Origin: CBDFHV01 sp965247705
Lineage (GTDB): Bacteria > Pseudomonadota > Alphaproteobacteria > Rhodospirillales > CAMCUA01
Direction of reading: 5' to 3'
Assembly: GCA_965247705.1 (NCBI GenBank)
Contig: CBDFHV010000081.1
Span: 124,001 to 188,000, forward strand
Length of the DNA: 64,000 nucleotides
Shown here: positions 1 through 8,591 of the stretch, one piece after another
Layout of the letters: the number at the start of each line of letters is the position of its first letter
Numbering within the stretch: the first letter of the stretch is position 1
Made by a program: the position numbers and the translations under genes
The notes under the pieces: model-generated
What the model was told of the DNA's origin: nothing
The model's input: only the letters and a program-made list of their open reading frames with translations
Databases searched by the model: none

Positions 1-102
1 GCGTGTCGCCTGAGTCCCTGTCACAGGGGCAAAGGGAACATGAACGGAGCCGCGTTCGCGTTACGAGGGCGCGGAGGACTGCCCGTCAGGCGGCCCAGTC
101 CG

Positions 103-1068
103 TCACCACTTGTAGAGGTCGCGGATATGGTCCCGGGTGCGTTGTTGACGGAAGTTCTTTTTGCGGAGGGTGAGCTTGTTGCCCGAAAACCGTAGGGTCG
201 AGGGCATGTTGAGGATGTCCACCATTTTTGAAAGGTTGCGCTTCAGGCGTCCCGTCTCAATGGTGGATTCGTACCAGACCTCGTGGCTGTTGCCGACGCT
301 GGAGGTGGGGCGGTGATCGACGTAGCCGGAGAAGACCACCAGGAATTCCTCGATGTCCATCATGTCCTGGTCGGTGAAGCCGTCGAATTCGAGGACGTAG
401 GCCCGCTTCAAGTCCGAACCCGATCCCCGCGAGCCCGAGTCGGTGCCAACCCGGCCCCGCTCGACGCTGGAGATCTGACGGTCGAGCATTTCCACCAGCA
501 CCGAGCCCACGGCCTGGGCCACCTTGCGGGCATCGCCGCCGACGGCTTCCAGGATGCACTCCCGACTCGGCCCCTGGGCGCCGCCGGGGAAGCAGCGGTT
601 GGGAAGGTTCCAACGGTCGGGAACCTCCTCTTCCCAGTTGCCCAGGCGGCGGCCGTCATGGACGTTCAGCAGCCGGCCGGCCACGCGCAAGCTCATCTCG
701 TTGGCATAGGTCTTACGGGTGACACCGGCGAAGACCGTGAAAAACACCGCGATATCGATCGGCGGACGCCGGACGCTCTTGGCGATATCAATAATCTCGG
801 CATCGGTGCGATCGCTGCGTCCCTGCACGTGCGTATCGACGGTCACCGCCGTCTCGTCGTAGACGTCGTAGCCGGCGCTATGCAACTGGGTGACCAGTTC
901 GTTGAGGATGCGGGTCGAGATCCGGCTCCTCCGGGGTACACCATCGGTGTCTCCGTCCTCGGCCATCACCATGATGGTGGGGTTGGACTGGGCCAAGACG
1001 GGCCCGGCGAAGATGGAAACCGCGCTAAGGACCACGGCGGCCCCGAGGCTGGACAGTACGCGTTGCAT
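103..1068 (-). CDS. Exported protein of unknown function
   Basis: A 321-residue protein beginning MQRVLSSLG with a clear Sec signal peptide ending near GPVLAQ, so it is probably periplasmic or envelope-located. I chose this ATG because a GGGAGAACG ribosome site lies just upstream; an upstream extension in frame has no signal-like start. The body has a mixed alpha/beta look, with two cysteines (CFPGG and ECIL) that could form a disulfide, and a charged basic tail. I do not recognise the family. The segment around residues 30-150 (predicted sugar-free, NELVTQLHSAGYDVYDE onward) faintly recalls CsgG/FlgT-like assembly proteins, but this is a guess. It is divergent from the OmpA-like gene, with about 229 bp between the two starts. 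Confidence 0.7.
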   Translation of the reverse strand: MQRVLSSLGAAVVLSAVSIFAGPVLAQSNPTIMVMAEDGDTDGVPRRSRISTRILNELVTQLHSAGYDVYDETAVTVDTHVQGRSDRTDAEIIDIAKSVRRPPIDIAVFFTVFAGVTRKTYANEMSLRVAGRLLNVHDGRRLGNWEEEVPDRWNLPNRCFPGGAQGPSRECILEAVGGDARKVAQAVGSVLVEMLDRQISSVERGRVGTDSGSRGSGSDLKRAYVLEFDGFTDQDMMDIEEFLVVFSGYVDHRPTSSVGNSHEVWYESTIETGRLKRNLSKMVDILNMPSTLRFSGNKLTLRKKNFRQQRTRDHIRDLYKW

Positions 1069-1297
1069 GATCGTTCTCCCTTGCGTAAATCCTGGCGTCC
1101 CGACCGCAAGACGGGCCGTGCTGTCTCGGATCGGTATCATAATAGTGTACGAAAGGATTTGGCGAAATTTTCACCGCTGGCTCGCCATTGGGGACCGCAA
1201 ATCGTTGGCGGCGCGCGGCAAATGCTTTTCTTGGCCGTTGTGTGGCCAAAACCACCTTCGCCCGTCCATAGGAGATAGTACGAAGAGGAGGCGACAC

Positions 1298-1975
1298 ATG
1301 AGACGACCGTGGTTCTACATTGCCGCCGCCATCCTCCTGATAGGGGGAATGACCGGCGCGATTGCCCAGGAGGCGCCGCCGGGCGCGGCCATGGACGTCG
1401 ACGCCATCATCCGTGGCCTGGCGCCGATGAATTACCTGCCGGAGCACGGCGGCAAACCGCGGGCCCGGGCGCGCTCCATCGACTTGAGCGTTCCCTTCGC
1501 CCTGAATTCCGCCACCCTAACCCCGGCGGCGACCAGGCAGCTCGACCGGCTGGCCGAGGCCCTGGCCGACAGGAGCCTGGTCCAGGCGAACTTCGTCATC
1601 GCCGGTCACACCGACGCCTCGGGCCCGGCCGCCCACAATAAGGCCCTGTCGGAGCGTCGCGCGGCGGCCGTGCGGGACTACCTGGTGGCCCGTGGAGCCA
1701 TCGACACCGGCCGGCTTCGGGTCGAGGGCTGGGGCGAGGAGCGCCTCAAGGACCCGATCCGTGCCGCCGCCGGGATCAACCGGCGGGTCGAGGTAACGGC
1801 GATCGTGGTGCCCGCCGAAGGGGATGGGACGGCGGCGAGGCGGTGGTGGCGCGCTTGCGGGATTTCGACCCTTACATGGCTGCGGCGGCCTTGGGGATCA
1901 CCGTGCCCCAGGTGGTGCTTTCCGCGTGGCGCTGGCGCTTTACGGCGCGACGTCTGGGGGCCGTGCTCGGGTTAG
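1298..1975 (+). CDS. OmpA-family peptidoglycan-binding protein, C-terminus reads into the next gene
   Basis: A signal peptide (MRRPWFYIAAAILLIGG, cleavage near AIAQ) is followed by an OmpA_C-like domain at about residues 55-165. The domain shows the FALNSATL entry strand, the GHTDASG loop with the peptidoglycan-binding Asp, and the NRRVEV strand with the binding Arg. Such proteins anchor the outer membrane to peptidoglycan. The RBS is GAAGAGGAGG, 7 bases before the ATG. The domain ends near base 1805, but the frame stays open to 1975, giving about 55 residues of Trp/Arg/Cys-rich sequence that look like an out-of-frame reading of the following membrane-protein gene. The natural stop therefore appears to be lost. 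See the finding on the OmpA/UPF0104 junction. Confidence 0.8.
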   Translation: MRRPWFYIAAAILLIGGMTGAIAQEAPPGAAMDVDAIIRGLAPMNYLPEHGGKPRARARSIDLSVPFALNSATLTPAATRQLDRLAEALADRSLVQANFVIAGHTDASGPAAHNKALSERRAAAVRDYLVARGAIDTGRLRVEGWGEERLKDPIRAAAGINRRVEVTAIVVPAEGDGTAARRWWRACGISTLTWLRRPWGSPCPRWCFPRGAGALRRDVWGPCSG

Positions 1976-2715
1976 GGCAGGCTATCCGGGAGTACTATCT
2001 GGCAACCTTCCTGAACCAGGTGCTTCCCGGCGGGGTGACGGGGGACGCGACCCGGGCCCTTCGCCACGGCGTCTCGCGGCGCCGCGAGATGCCGGACGGC
2101 CAGGACTCAGGCCGGACCATGGGTCCCGCGGTGCGCGCCGTCGTTCTGGAGCGGGCGTCCGGGCAGGCTGCCCTGCTGTTGGTGGTGCTGGCCGGGGCGG
2201 CCTTCTGGCCCCGGGGCGGGCTGGGTCTGCCCGCCGTTGAACCGGGGGACCTGGTGGTGGCGGGGCTCGCGGCCCTGGGACTGCTGGCGGTGCTGGGCGG
2301 GATGATGGGAATTGGCGCCGTCCGACGGCAGGTCCGGCACCTGGGCGTCGACGCCCGGCGCGCCTTCGCCGTTCCGGGGCCCCTGATCGTTCAGATGGGC
2401 GGTTCCCTGTTGGTGGTCGCCTCCTACATCGCGGTCTATGCCCTGGCGGCGCGCGCGATCGGCATCGAGCTGCCCGGTTACGCCTTGGTGACCGTGGTCC
2501 CGGTCGTTCTCTTCAGCATGGTGATCCCCGTGTCGGTCGCCGGTTGGGGCGTGCGCGAGGCGGTCGCCGCCCTGCTGGCCCAGGTGGCCGGCCTCGGCAT
2601 TACCGAAGCCGTCGGCGTTTCGGTGGCCTACGGGCTTCTGGTGCTGGTATCCGCCCTGCCCGGCGCCGTGGTGCTGCTCGCCGGCCGTCCGCGGCGCCAA
2701 CGGGAAAGCCCCTGA
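1843..2715 (+). CDS. UPF0104 / lysylphosphatidylglycerol-synthase-type integral membrane protein, N-terminus short
   Basis: A polytopic membrane protein of about 290 residues from a GTG start. It carries the family signature YYLATFLNQVLPGGVTGDATRA (shown in part), a long Leu/Val-rich central region, and a C-terminal block with SVAGWGVREAVAALL, all typical of UPF0104 proteins related to the flippase domain of MprF. Substrate is unknown; relatives are linked to lipid or glycan transport. The reading frame is open upstream of 1843 without a clear ribosome site, and family members usually have an extra transmembrane helix before ARLRDFDPY. The first helix and the true start therefore seem to be missing. 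The gene overlaps the preceding OmpA-like frame by 133 bp. Confidence 0.65.
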   Translation: MVARLRDFDPYMAAAALGITVPQVVLSAWRWRFTARRLGAVLGLGQAIREYYLATFLNQVLPGGVTGDATRALRHGVSRRREMPDGQDSGRTMGPAVRAVVLERASGQAALLLVVLAGAAFWPRGGLGLPAVEPGDLVVAGLAALGLLAVLGGMMGIGAVRRQVRHLGVDARRAFAVPGPLIVQMGGSLLVVASYIAVYALAARAIGIELPGYALVTVVPVVLFSMVIPVSVAGWGVREAVAALLAQVAGLGITEAVGVSVAYGLLVLVSALPGAVVLLAGRPRRQRESP

Positions 2716-2815
2716 ACGGGCCCGCGCCCAGCCCCCGAGTTCACGGCATTTCCATCGCGCGCCGGATTTGTGCATAAACCCTGGCCCGCCGCCGCCGCCA
2801 GCGATCCGGAGTCCC

Positions 2816-3874
2816 ATGTCGGTCAGCATTCGCCATGCTCGAAAATTGTTCGATGAGTTCGCCGCCGTCGACGGGGTGTCGGCGGAAATCGAGTCGGGCG
2901 AGTTCTTCGTCGTCCTGGGGCCGTCGGGCTGTGGCAAGTCGACCCTGATTCGGCTGGTGGCGGGGTTGGAGGAGATCGACGGCGGCGAGATCGCCCTGCG
3001 CGGCCACACGGTTTCGGCGTCGGGCCTGCACGTGGCGCCGGAAGACCGGACGGTGGGTGTCGTTTTCCAGTCCTACGCCCTGTGGCCGCACATGACGGTG
3101 CTGGGCAACGTGGCGTTTCCCATCGAGACCCGGGGCGCCTCCAAGCCAGCGGCCGCCGCGCAAGCCTGGACCCACCTCCGCACGGTGGCGCTGGAGGACT
3201 ACGCGGCCCGAAAACCGGCCGCCCTGTCCGGCGGGCAGCGCCAGCGGGTCGCCCTGGCCCGCTGCCTGGCGGGCGGGGCCACCACCGTGCTGATGGACGA
3301 GCCGCTGGCCAACCTCGATCCCCATCTGCGGACTTCGATGGAGGCGGAATTGAGTGCCTTCCATCGGGCGGCCCGGGCAACGACCATCTACATCACCCAC
3401 GATCAGCGCGAGGCGATGGCCCTGGCCGATCGGATCGCGGTGATGAACCGGGGCCGCTTCGAACAGATCGGCACGCCGGAAGAAATCCACGACCGGCCGG
3501 CGAGCGAACAGGTGGCCCGCTTCATCGGCCGCGGCGCGTTGCTCGACTGCGAACTTCTCCAGATCGAGGCGGAGGGGGCGATGGCGCGGTTGGCGCCCGG
3601 CCTGGACGCGTGGCTCCGCTGCCGCGCCGGCATGGGGCCGGGGCCGGCCCGGGCGGTGTTGCGGCCGCAGGATATCGAAGTCGGGGATCCAGAGGCGACG
3701 GACTTCCATGCCGCACAGGTGACGAGCCGGAGCTATCGCGGCGGCTCATGGGAAGCGGAGGTGGAGGTCGCGGCGCTGGCGACCGCGTTGCCGGCGGTAT
3801 CTCGCATCCGTGTTGGCGTCGGTGACGTGGTGGGGGTGCGAATCTCCGGCGGCTGGGTCCTGCCGTCCCCCTGA
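2816..3874 (+). CDS. ABC importer ATPase, Fe(3+)/thiamine/spermidine type (FbpC/PotA-like)
   Basis: A 352-residue nucleotide-binding subunit. It shows Walker A GPSGCGKST (about residue 40), Q-loop VVFQSYALWPH, signature LSGGQRQRVALARCL, Walker B VLMDEPLANLD and H-loop ITHDQREAMALADRI, followed by a C-terminal TOBE-like domain (from about residue 240) with VLRPQDIEVGD. This architecture belongs to CUT1/ferric-type importers. The ATG at 2816 follows a CGGAG site. The gene ends only 3 bp from the stop of the convergent permease gene, so the transporter is encoded from both strands. The partner permease and binding protein are the neighbouring minus-strand genes. Confidence 0.88.
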   Translation: MSVSIRHARKLFDEFAAVDGVSAEIESGEFFVVLGPSGCGKSTLIRLVAGLEEIDGGEIALRGHTVSASGLHVAPEDRTVGVVFQSYALWPHMTVLGNVAFPIETRGASKPAAAAQAWTHLRTVALEDYAARKPAALSGGQRQRVALARCLAGGATTVLMDEPLANLDPHLRTSMEAELSAFHRAARATTIYITHDQREAMALADRIAVMNRGRFEQIGTPEEIHDRPASEQVARFIGRGALLDCELLQIEAEGAMARLAPGLDAWLRCRAGMGPGPARAVLRPQDIEVGDPEATDFHAAQVTSRSYRGGSWEAEVEVAALATALPAVSRIRVGVGDVVGVRISGGWVLPSP

Positions 3875-3877
3875 AGG

Positions 3878-5617
3878 TCACGCCCGCCAGGGCACAATGC
3901 CCGGCGGCAAGCGCCGTCCGAAGACATGCAACGCCGCCATCAGCGCCAGCGTCGCCAGCACGGTTACCGCCGACATGGCGGCGGCAATGTTGGTGTAGCC
4001 GCCATCCTCGTAATTGAAGATGGTGGTGCCGATGGTCTCGTTGCCGGTTGACCACAAAAGGGCGGAGACGGTGACCTCGTTATAGGACGTCAGGAACACC
4101 AGGATCGCGCCCGAGGCCGCCGCCGGCGCGACCAGGGGCACGAAGACCTTCCACACGCGCCTGCCGAAACGGGCGCCGGCGACCCGCGCGGCGTCGTCGA
4201 GGCTGCTGTCGAGCTGGGCATAGGCCGCGCCCACGGGCTTCAGCGCGATGGCGAAGAAGGCGGCCACGTAGGCGATCAGGATGATCCATCCGGTGCCGTA
4301 GAGCGATACGCCGAGAAGTGGCAAGGGATGGATAAAGGCGAGGATGAAGGCGATCGAGATGACCAGGCCGGGGACCGCGTAAGCGACGTCCGCCAGGCCG
4401 GCGACGCCGCCGGCGAGGCGCCGCGTTCCACCGGCCGGGCGGAACAGGAAGTACCCCAGCGCCGCCGCGCAACCGCTGACGATCAGCGCGGCGGTGCCGG
4501 CGATCATGGTCGAGTTGGCGAATGCCCTGACGGTCACTTCCTGGGTGAACAGAACCTCGGCGAAATGTTCGAAGGTGAGGGTTTCCAGGTTCAGGGGCAG
4601 GCCGTAGGTCGTCACCAGCGCGGTCGCGAACAGGGAACTTACCGGTAACACCAGCGTCCCGGCGATCACCAGCCACAAGGCCGTTTCCACCATGGGCCGC
4701 GCCGCCTTCAGGTGCAGATTGAGCGGCGCCTGGGGCGGGCCGATCAGGGCGGAACGCACCCGTTTCTGGATCGCGAACTGCAGTGCGATGGCGAAGACCG
4801 CGATCGCCGCGACGATGGTGGAGATCACCGCCACCTCGCCCAGCATATCCGGCCCGAAGCTGGCCAGCCGCCGCCAGATCAGGACCGGTAGGGTCGTGTA
4901 GCGGGCCGGAATGCCAAGCAGCGCCTGAATCCCGAAATTGCCCAATGCGGCGATGAAGGCGAGGGTAAATCCGCTGACCAGGGTGGGGCCAAGCAGCGGC
5001 AGGACGATGCGCCGCACCATGGTGAAGGGCCCGGCGCCGGCACAGCGGGCGGCGTCGCTCATCTCCCGGGGCAGCGCGCGGACCGCGGCGCAGACCATGA
5101 GCAGGACCAGGGGCGCATGCTGCAGGGCCAGCAATGCGACGATGCCGCCCGCCGAGTAGAGGGGATGGGTCGACCCCAGCTCGGGCGCCAGCCCAAACAA
5201 ATTGAGCAGCGGGCTGCCGGGGCCCAGCGCCTGAATCCAGGCGATCACCGTCACGTGCGGCGGAATCATCATCGGCAACAGCATGAGAAAGATCAGCGGC
5301 CCCTTGGCCCGCACATCGGTCAGGCCGATGACCAGGGCCAAGGCGGTTCCGAACACCGTCGCGATCGCCGCCGATGCGACGCTGCTTTCGACGCTGTGCC
5401 ACAGGGCGCGCAGTACGGAGCGGCTCTGCAGCGCGTCGAGGAGAGGCGCGATGGTCGGCACGCCGTCGGCCAGAAACGCCGTCTTCGCCAGCAGCGCCAG
5501 CGGCAGGCCGCAAAAGAGAACGCCAAACGCGACGAGGGCGGCGAGGGTCAGTCCCTCGCCGCCCGGTCGCAGGCGCCGGATCGAACCGGCGCCGGAAGAA
5601 TGGCCGCCGTCAGCCAC
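3878..5617 (-). CDS. ABC importer permease, fused two-domain FbpB/ThiP type
   Basis: A 579-residue inner-membrane protein with about twelve hydrophobic segments arranged as two homologous halves. Each half carries an EAA-type coupling loop: DAARCAGAGPFTMVRRIVLP in the N-terminal half and DAARVAGARFGRRVWKVFVP in the C-terminal half. The double-length layout is typical of ferric iron (FbpB/SfuB) and thiamine (ThiP) permeases. Its ATG overlaps the last codons of the upstream binding-protein gene by 8 bp, so the two are translationally coupled. The ATPase is the convergent plus-strand gene ending 3 bp away. Confidence 0.87.
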   Translation of the reverse strand: MADGGHSSGAGSIRRLRPGGEGLTLAALVAFGVLFCGLPLALLAKTAFLADGVPTIAPLLDALQSRSVLRALWHSVESSVASAAIATVFGTALALVIGLTDVRAKGPLIFLMLLPMMIPPHVTVIAWIQALGPGSPLLNLFGLAPELGSTHPLYSAGGIVALLALQHAPLVLLMVCAAVRALPREMSDAARCAGAGPFTMVRRIVLPLLGPTLVSGFTLAFIAALGNFGIQALLGIPARYTTLPVLIWRRLASFGPDMLGEVAVISTIVAAIAVFAIALQFAIQKRVRSALIGPPQAPLNLHLKAARPMVETALWLVIAGTLVLPVSSLFATALVTTYGLPLNLETLTFEHFAEVLFTQEVTVRAFANSTMIAGTAALIVSGCAAALGYFLFRPAGGTRRLAGGVAGLADVAYAVPGLVISIAFILAFIHPLPLLGVSLYGTGWIILIAYVAAFFAIALKPVGAAYAQLDSSLDDAARVAGARFGRRVWKVFVPLVAPAAASGAILVFLTSYNEVTVSALLWSTGNETIGTTIFNYEDGGYTNIAAAMSAVTVLATLALMAALHVFGRRLPPGIVPWRA

Positions 5618-6590
5618 CGAAGATGTCGATGAACTTCTTCTTGTTGACCTTGTCGTTCTTCAAGGCTTCGGCCGGGCTGAACTTCATCAGCTTGATCGTA
5701 TCGCGGGACGGGAAGCCGTCCGGCGGCGCGACCTTGGGATGGGCCGGCAGGTAGCCCTGATTGGACGCCATTTCCTGGCCTTCCATCGACAACAGGAAAT
5801 CGACAAAAGCCTTGGCGGCGGCGGGGTTCTTGGCCGTTGACAGGATCGCCACCGGTTCGGTGACCGCCGAGACCCCTTCCTCGGGGAAGACGAACTCCAC
5901 CGGCGCGCCCTTCTTTTTGTTGCGGATCGGCAGGAAATCGACGACGAAACCATAAAGCTTCTCGCCCCCGGCGATAGCCTTGTAGGTGCCGCCGTTGCCG
6001 CCCTTCGGGTTGGCGCCCTGCGCCGCCAGTTTTTCGTAGAACGCCCAGCCAAGGTCCGGATTGCCGGTCAGCGCCGCCATGTGGATGGTCGCCGCGCCGG
6101 AGGTCAAGGGCGACGGCATGGCGATCTTGCCGTTCGCTTCAGGCTTCGCCAGGTCCTTGTAAGATGTCGGCTTCATCGGCGCGTTGATGTTGTAGATGAT
6201 GCCAGTGGTAATCAGCTTGGTGGAGAAGTAGTGCTTCCCGCTGTCCATGAGCACCGGATCGTAGGCCGACACATTGGCGCCCGAGTGGGCCATGAGGCGA
6301 CCTTCCTGCTTCAGGCCCTCCATGGTCACCATGTCGGCGATGAGCAGCACGTCGGGCTGCGGCGCGCCGGCCTCGAACTCGGCCCGCAGCTTGGCCATCA
6401 CTTTCGTGGTGCCGTCGCGAATCCAGTCGACTTGGACGTTGGGGTGTTTGGCCTTGAAGGCGTCGACCGTCTGTTGCGCATCCTTGTTGGGTTGCGACGT
6501 GTAGATGACGAGCTTGCCGGAAACATCGGCCGCCATTGACGGCGCGGCAATAACGCTCGCCGCCAACGCGGCGAAAAGGGTCTTTCTCAT
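5610..6590 (-). CDS. Periplasmic binding protein of a ferric-iron-type ABC importer
   Basis: A 326-residue protein with a signal peptide (MRKTLFAALAASVIAAPSMA) and the start LVIYTSQPNKDAQQTVDAFK, characteristic of class-F binding proteins for iron or small anions. The C-terminal block GVSAVTEPVAILSTAKNPAA and FVDFLLSMEGQEM is also typical. I see no adjacent Tyr-Tyr pair of the kind that binds Fe(3+) in FbpA, so the ligand may be something else, such as a phosphonate or sulfonate. The start is supported by a GGGAGAGG site. It is the first gene of the binding-protein/permease operon on the minus strand. Confidence 0.82.
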   Translation of the reverse strand: MRKTLFAALAASVIAAPSMAADVSGKLVIYTSQPNKDAQQTVDAFKAKHPNVQVDWIRDGTTKVMAKLRAEFEAGAPQPDVLLIADMVTMEGLKQEGRLMAHSGANVSAYDPVLMDSGKHYFSTKLITTGIIYNINAPMKPTSYKDLAKPEANGKIAMPSPLTSGAATIHMAALTGNPDLGWAFYEKLAAQGANPKGGNGGTYKAIAGGEKLYGFVVDFLPIRNKKKGAPVEFVFPEEGVSAVTEPVAILSTAKNPAAAKAFVDFLLSMEGQEMASNQGYLPAHPKVAPPDGFPSRDTIKLMKFSPAEALKNDKVNKKKFIDIFGG

Positions 6591-6781
6591 TTTGCCTCTC
6601 CCTGTCTGATTCGGACCACGAGACTGCGTCAGGATCATGACACCTCGGTTATCGTCCCAGCGAAATGCCCGGGACGGAATGGCGGGTGCCGTGCGAATGA
6701 CCTGGCTTCGATGGGAACTTGCCCAGCCGTGTTCCGGGCACCCATGGAACACGGCATAGTCCCGGCTTTTAGAGACCTTGG
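6591..6781. repeat. Intergenic stretch with a dispersed palindromic repeat
   Basis: This stretch upstream of the binding-protein gene holds no ORF. It includes a 10-bp stem (GCCGTGTTCC at 6726-6735 pairing with GGAACACGGC at 6746-6755). The motif CCCATGGAAC here recurs as CCCATGGAAC in the repeat near 58400, which fits a dispersed REP-like family. It must also contain the promoter of the importer operon, but I see no convincing -35/-10 pair. Confidence 0.5.
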
Positions 6782-8351
6782 ATCGCCAGGACAAGACTGT
6801 ATGTCCTTGGAGGCGGCTCGCCTCGATGTGCAACGATCGAGGGCTGCGCCGCTTCGGCGCCTGTCCTCATGCACAGGAGACGAGCCATGACGGAGACTAT
6901 CACGACGATTGGACTGGACGTGCACAAGATGAGCATCTCGGTGGCGGTGGCGGGACCGGACGTTGGCCCCGAGGCGGTGTTCATCGGCGAGATCGCCAAC
7001 CGGCCGAGGGAGATTGCCGGCATGCTCGGCAAGCTGGCGGCGCGCCACGGCGCTCTGGCGCTGTGCTACGAGGCCGGCCCGTGCGGCTATGGGATCCATC
7101 GCCTGGCGAAGCGCCTGGGCCATGACTGCATGGTGGTGGCGCCATCGCTGATCCCCAAGGCGGCGGGGCGGCGGGTGAAGACCGACCGCCGCGATGCGCT
7201 GGACCTGGCGCGGTTGCACCGGGCGGGCCAGCTGACGGCGGTGTGGGTGCCCGATGCGGCCCACGAGGCGATGCGCGATCTGGTGCGCGCCCGCGAGGCC
7301 GCCATGCGGGCGCTGCGTCAGACCCGCCAGCAACTGCACAGCTTTCTGTTGCGCCACGATCGCATTTGGCAAGGGCTCAGCAACTGGAGCCGCGCCCACG
7401 AGCGCTGGCTCGACACCCAGACCTTCGAGCATGCGGCCCAGCAGATCGTCTTCGAGGACGCCCGGCGCGCCATCGCCGCCGCCGCCGCCAAGGCGCGCCT
7501 GCAAAGCCTCGACCAGGAGATCACCAGGCTGCTGCCCGACTACTCGATGGCCCCCGTCTCGATGGCCCCCGTCGTTGCCGCCTTCCAAGGCCTGCGCGGG
7601 GTCTCCCAATTGGCCGCCGTCACCGCCTGCGCCGAGGTCGGCGACTTCCGGCGCTTCGACAACCCGCGCCAGCTCATGGCTTATCTCGGCCTGGTTCCCA
7701 GCGAGCACTCCAGTGGCTCCCGCCAGCGCCGCGGTGCCATCACCAAGGCCGGCAACAGCCGCCTGCGCCGCATCCTCGTGGAAGGCGCCTGGAGCTATCG
7801 CCTGCCGGCCCGCGTCGCCACCGCCAAGCGGGCCAAGCTGGAGCCCCTCGAGGGCGCCGTCCAGGACATCGCCTGGAAGGCCCAGCGCCGGCTCTGCGCC
7901 CGCTTCCGCCAGATGACCGCCCGCGGCAAGCCCGCCAACCTGGTCACCGTCGCCATCGCCCGCGAAATGGCCGCCTTCCTGTGGGACATCGCCCGCCACA
8001 CCGCGCCGGCGGAAACCGCTGGCCACTGATCCGCCAACCCCAACCAGCAGCAGCGGAGATATCGCCGCCCAGACATTCCAACCCCGCGACACAACCCGAT
8101 CCCATGCCCACGGCTGGGGGCGGCGCAGGTGCTGGGGAACCCTCGACCGGGCTTTGCGGCCATCAGGACCCGCGCGACAAGACAGAGGCAGCCCCGGGAC
8201 GCAAAAACGGAAATGCGGTAGCCAACCCGCGCATAAGAGCTTGATCCACCGTCGTCTCACCCGCCGCCTCCAGCCCTGGGCAGGCTACAACCACCCACAG
8301 TCCGTTGCACGGAGACGAAATCCATGCCTCAAACCTTGAAAACGGACATAA
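6782..8351 (+). mobile_element. IS110-family insertion sequence (boundaries approximate)
   Basis: One transposase gene is flanked by about 105 bp of non-coding DNA on the left and about 320 bp on the right. There are no long terminal inverted repeats, as expected for IS110. The hexamer ACCTTG occurs at 6775-6780 and 8333-8338, and a short inverted match TATGTCC (6800-6806) / GGACATA (8344-8350) lies near both ends. These suggest where the ends may be but do not fix them. The short subterminal inverted match and the long right-hand non-coding part resemble the IS1111 subgroup. The left end also forms a small hairpin, AGGACA/TGTCCT, near 6788-6807. Confidence 0.65.
6887..8029 (+). CDS. IS110-family transposase (DEDD recombinase)
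   Basis: A 380-residue protein. The N-terminal RuvC-like DEDD domain shows GLDVHK (first Asp), CYEAGP (Glu) and KTDRRDALDLARL (Asp pair). The C-terminal Transposase_20 domain carries PSEHSSGSRQRRGAITKAGN with the conserved serine region and RRILVEGAW. Both domains look complete, so the enzyme could be active. A small in-frame duplication, APVSMAPV, sits in the linker near residue 220. The ATG follows ACAGGAGACGAGCC. IS110 enzymes use an element-encoded bridge RNA to choose donor and target; that RNA would lie in one of the flanking non-coding ends. Confidence 0.9.
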   Translation: MTETITTIGLDVHKMSISVAVAGPDVGPEAVFIGEIANRPREIAGMLGKLAARHGALALCYEAGPCGYGIHRLAKRLGHDCMVVAPSLIPKAAGRRVKTDRRDALDLARLHRAGQLTAVWVPDAAHEAMRDLVRAREAAMRALRQTRQQLHSFLLRHDRIWQGLSNWSRAHERWLDTQTFEHAAQQIVFEDARRAIAAAAAKARLQSLDQEITRLLPDYSMAPVSMAPVVAAFQGLRGVSQLAAVTACAEVGDFRRFDNPRQLMAYLGLVPSEHSSGSRQRRGAITKAGNSRLRRILVEGAWSYRLPARVATAKRAKLEPLEGAVQDIAWKAQRRLCARFRQMTARGKPANLVTVAIAREMAAFLWDIARHTAPAETAGH

Positions 8352-8591
8352 GAGCCCGGCCGTCGACGACCGCGGGCCCAAGGTGCCGATTCACCGAACG
8401 TTAAGGCCTTTCGGCTACGGTTTTCATGGCTTGCCATTGGGGCGTCTTTAGAACAGTCCCCGGAACCTCGGCCCGTTCCCGCGCTGGAACGCCGATTCCG
8501 TACATCCGCCGGCAGGGTCCTCGAGGGAAAAGTAGACGAACGGCCGATGCCGCTTCGGCGGCAGGGCTCAATCGCGAAAGGACCCTCGGGC
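8352..8591. other. Leader region of the FecR/RTX gene; no gene seen
   Basis: About 240 bp between the probable IS110 right end and the FecR/RTX start codon. No credible ORF or tRNA is visible. An AAAGGA ribosome site at about 8577-8582 serves the downstream gene. The region presumably carries that gene's promoter, but I cannot point to one. Confidence 0.35.
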
